Source: Lachnospiraceae bacterium (lineage in GTDB: Bacteria; Bacillota; Clostridia; Lachnospirales; Anaerotignaceae). Taken from it: 8,713 nt of DNA. The notes under the pieces were generated by a model. The model saw only the letters and a program-made list of their open reading frames with translations. It did no database searches and was not told the DNA's origin. The stretch is from NCBI GenBank assembly GCA_028695945.1, contig JAQVIB010000078.1, positions 1 to 8,713 on the forward strand. Direction: 5' to 3'. Shown piece after piece: positions 6,824 to 8,713 of the stretch; within the stretch, counting starts at the first letter, position 1; the number at the start of each line of letters is the position of its first letter. Both the position numbers and the translations under genes were made by a program.

Positions 6824-6895
6824 TGTGAACAATAAAGACCTTGGACGATAGTATGTCTTTATAGGTGTAAGACAACCTATCATTCCCAAGGTCTT
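6824..6895 (-). terminator. Large nested hairpin after the M23 gene, probable terminator
   Basis: The outer arms AAGACCTTGG (6835-6844) and CCAAGGTCTT (6886-6895) are perfect 10-base complements. Inside, GATAG (6847-6851) pairs with CTATC (6877-6881) and TGTCTT (6854-6859) pairs with AAGACA (6869-6874), separated by small internal loops. On the minus strand it begins 11 bases after the M23 stop and is followed by TTTATTGTT, a modest T tract. It is longer than an ordinary terminator and could instead be a small palindromic repeat. Confidence 0.6.
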
Positions 6896-6906
6896 AATTA
6901 ATATTT

Positions 6907-8078
6907 CTAGACTCCTAAGTATCCTTTAGGACTAACATGAGAGCCATTTACTCTTACTTCAAAATGACAGTGATTTCCTGTTGAGTTACCAGTGCTTCCT
7001 GCCTTTGCAATTACCTGTCCACGTGTTACAGTTTGTCCAACGCTTACCACAAGGCTGGAATTATGCCCATAAAGAGTTGTAAGACCATTTCCGTGGTTAA
7101 TAATTACAGTATAGCCATATCCTCGCACATAGCTGGCTGTTATAACAGTTCCTGCCTCTGCCGCAACAATATTTGAGCCATAAGGAGCAGGTATGTCATA
7201 ACCTGTATGAAATTCATAGCCACTACCAATAGGTTTTGGGCGGTTACCGTAACCGCTGGATATGTAACTTCTGCCTGTACAGGCCACTGTAACTGACCAC
7301 CAGTGTAGTTTGCTTTATAAGATGATGAACCATTTTTATTTTGAGTCGAAACTGCAGAATTGATAAGCCTTTGCACCTCATTACTAGCCTCTTGTGTACT
7401 GGCAATAACGTCTGTGTAAGTAGCTTCATCTTGCTGATACTTTTTATATAAAGCTTCTTTTTCGCCTATTTTACTTGAAAGTGCGGCATTTTTTACTTGC
7501 TGGTCTGCCACCAAAATTTCAACTGCCGCCTTTTCTTCTGCAATCTCTTCTGTCTTTGTTTTCATTATCACTTCATATTTTTTAAGTCTGTCCAAAGTTT
7601 CGTTATCATATGTCATTATATCATTAACGTATTGAAGCCTTGTAAGAAAATCGTTCATGTTTTTGCTCTTAAATAGTACCTTTAGGTATCCTACAGAGCC
7701 GTTTTCATAAATATACTTAACTCTCTTGCTAAAAATTTCCAACTGTTGCTTGCTTGCTTCGCTTGCCGCCGCAAATTCAACTTCGGCCTCATTAAGCTTA
7801 ACTTCAGTATCACTAAGTTGTTTCTCAACAAGTTCAAGTTCATTTTGTGCAATTTCTAGCTGAGAGTCCAACTCCTCAATTTCAGCTGACATCTTCTCTT
7901 TGTTATCTTTAGCTGACGCCAACGCAGACTTTGCGGATTCCTGCTTTTTTTTCAGTGCTTTTTGTTCCGCCTGTAGCTGTGAAAGGGTTTTTGCATACAC
8001 AATATTTTCAGGCGTAACAACTGTATAGGCAGAAAAAGTAATTACAAATGTTAGAATAATCGCTGCTAATCTTTTCAT
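6907..8078 (-). pseudogene. Coiled-coil M23 (LytM) peptidoglycan hydrolase, split by a frameshift
   Basis: The intact form would be a secreted murein hydrolase of about 390 residues, built like EnvC/PcsB/CwlO: a signal peptide, an N-terminal coiled coil that docks on FtsX, and a catalytic or hydrolase-activating C-terminal domain. The first frame (8078 to about 7267) gives a signal peptide ending near VYA-K30, then long charged heptad-like helices (about 31-240), then a linker and GGQLQWPVQAEV. It then runs out of frame for some 42 residues to a stop at 7140. The LytM domain continues in the -1 frame (about 7266 to 6907), with YISSGYGNRPKP, HTGYD (Zn ligands His and Asp, 7195-7209), LYGH and HCHFEV (6964-6972). 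The LytM ligands are all present. The ATG at 8078 has AGGAGG seven bases upstream, overlapping the ftsX stop. The cause may be a real recent mutation or a sequence error. Confidence 0.85.
7255..7275 (-). other. Frameshift position within the M23 hydrolase gene
   Basis: Conserved protein sequence passes from one frame (QLQWPVQAEV) to the -1 frame (YISSGYG) within these bases. A single lost base would explain it: for example GAAGGTTAC becoming GAAGTTAC would change E-G-Y to this state. No X-XXY-YYZ slippery heptamer, long homopolymer or following stem typical of programmed -1 shifting is seen. Confidence 0.75.
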
Positions 8079-8089
8079 TTTCTTCCCTC

Positions 8090-8713
8090 CTACACTCTCA
8101 AATGTTTACGTATAGAAGATACACTTCCAAACATACCAAGCAAAGCACCAACAATAAGTGAAACTGGTATAAGTTTAGAAAATATAACGTAACCATCTAA
8201 TAATGTTGCAATGTTCTGTACAACAGGGAAGTACTGATATATAAGATGAACAATCTTCGTATATAGTGGCCATGAAACAGCCATTGGTATAGATGCACCA
8301 AGTAAGCCAATAAGAACGCCCTCAATAATAAACGGCCACCTAATAAACCAGTCTGTTGCACCAACATATTTCATAATATTAATCTCTGTACGCCTTGTGT
8401 AAACAGAAATTTTAATTGTATTCATAATAATAACCACTGAAATAATAGCAAGCACTGTAACAATAGCCACGCCAACAATGCTAAAAACTTTGTTAAGCTT
8501 AAGCAGTATTTCAGTTTCTGTTTGAGCATGGCGAACATTTCTAATTCCCGCCACACCTTCAATACCTTTAAGCACATCAGTTTGATACTCGATTCCCTCA
8601 AGTGCTACTTCAAACGAATGGGAAAGTGGATTATTATCTCCATCAAGTCCATCAAGAATATCATCTGCTTCCCACTCCTCTTTAAGGCCATCAAGTGCCT
8701 CCTCTGGTGAGAT
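8090..8713 (-). CDS. ftsX: Cell division protein FtsX, C-terminal 207 residues (5' end outside window)
   Basis: FtsX is the membrane subunit of the FtsEX ABC-type complex, which uses FtsE ATP hydrolysis to switch on peptidoglycan hydrolases outside the membrane. The visible part starts in the extracellular loop (with NPLSHSFEV at about 28-36, the family's NPLP.SF.V block). It continues through three membrane segments (about 76-100, 127-149 and 181-200). The conserved cytoplasmic stretch YTRRTEINIMKYVGATDWF lies between the first two. It ends IRKHLRV. The frame is open to the right edge; an internal Met at 8575 is not the start, because family sequence continues upstream of it. The TAG stop overlaps the ribosome site of the M23 gene, only 11 bases before its ATG, so the two are cotranscribed. 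ftsE is expected upstream, outside the window. Confidence 0.96.
   Translation of the reverse strand: MSPEEALDGLKEEWEADDILDGLDGDNNPLSHSFEVALEGIEYQTDVLKGIEGVAGIRNVRHAQTETEILLKLNKVFSIVGVAIVTVLAIISVVIIMNTIKISVYTRRTEINIMKYVGATDWFIRWPFIIEGVLIGLLGASIPMAVSWPLYTKIVHLIYQYFPVVQNIATLLDGYVIFSKLIPVSLIVGALLGMFGSVSSIRKHLRV

Noticed and set aside
7230..7290. Programmed -1 ribosomal frameshifting to make the full M23 hydrolase
   Set aside because: There is no slippery heptamer in the right frame and no clear downstream stem or pseudoknot. CCCAAAA further on is in the wrong register and lies after the point where the frame must already have changed.
8090..8575. FtsX as a short 161-residue complete gene starting at 8575
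   Set aside because: The frame stays open to the window edge and carries conserved FtsX sequence (NPLSHSFEV) upstream of that Met, so the gene is merely cut by the window.

Overview
The window looks like core chromosome from a low-GC Gram-positive anaerobe of the class Clostridia, possibly Lachnospirales. The support is the strongly AT-rich sequence, the Shine-Dalgarno sites (GGAGG or AAAGGA) before the genes, and the gene order: dgt-dnaG, an M50-family protein followed by scpA-scpB, and ftsX followed by a coiled-coil M23 hydrolase and an S41 C-terminal processing peptidase. I saw no mobile element, phage gene, tRNA, rRNA or CRISPR array. No stretch longer than 300 bases lacks a gene.

All genes but one lie on the minus strand, so in transcription order the window reads from right to left. 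The right end (8090-8713) holds the C-terminal two thirds of FtsX. Eleven bases later comes a secreted coiled-coil plus LytM (M23) peptidoglycan hydrolase, the type of protein that FtsEX activates at the cell surface. As given, it is split by a -1-type frameshift near 7255-7275. A large nested hairpin follows (6835-6895), then an intact S41 peptidase (5551-6732) and a terminator. The next operon encodes an M50-like membrane protein whose HExxH site reads HEFVR (4781-5371), ScpA and ScpB (overlapping by 11 bases), and further on a small uncharacterised protein (3045-3368).

The only plus-strand gene is a tautomerase-superfamily protein with N-terminal proline (2515-2874). It converges on the small protein across a bidirectional terminator (2881-2924). 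It diverges from dgt-dnaG, the nucleotide and replication operon that fills the left end; DnaG runs off the window. The 173-base divergent spacer carries overlapping promoter candidates whose -35 boxes share the perfect palindrome TGACAA-TT-TTGTCA.

Functionally the window combines DNA replication priming and dNTP control (dnaG, dgt), chromosome condensation (scpA, scpB) and cell-wall remodelling at division (ftsX, M23 hydrolase, Ctp). I do not see a convincing new multi-gene system. The points most worth a second look are the broken FtsEX-partner hydrolase, the M50-like protein that lacks a metal ligand, the shared palindrome in the divergent promoter, and the nested hairpin.
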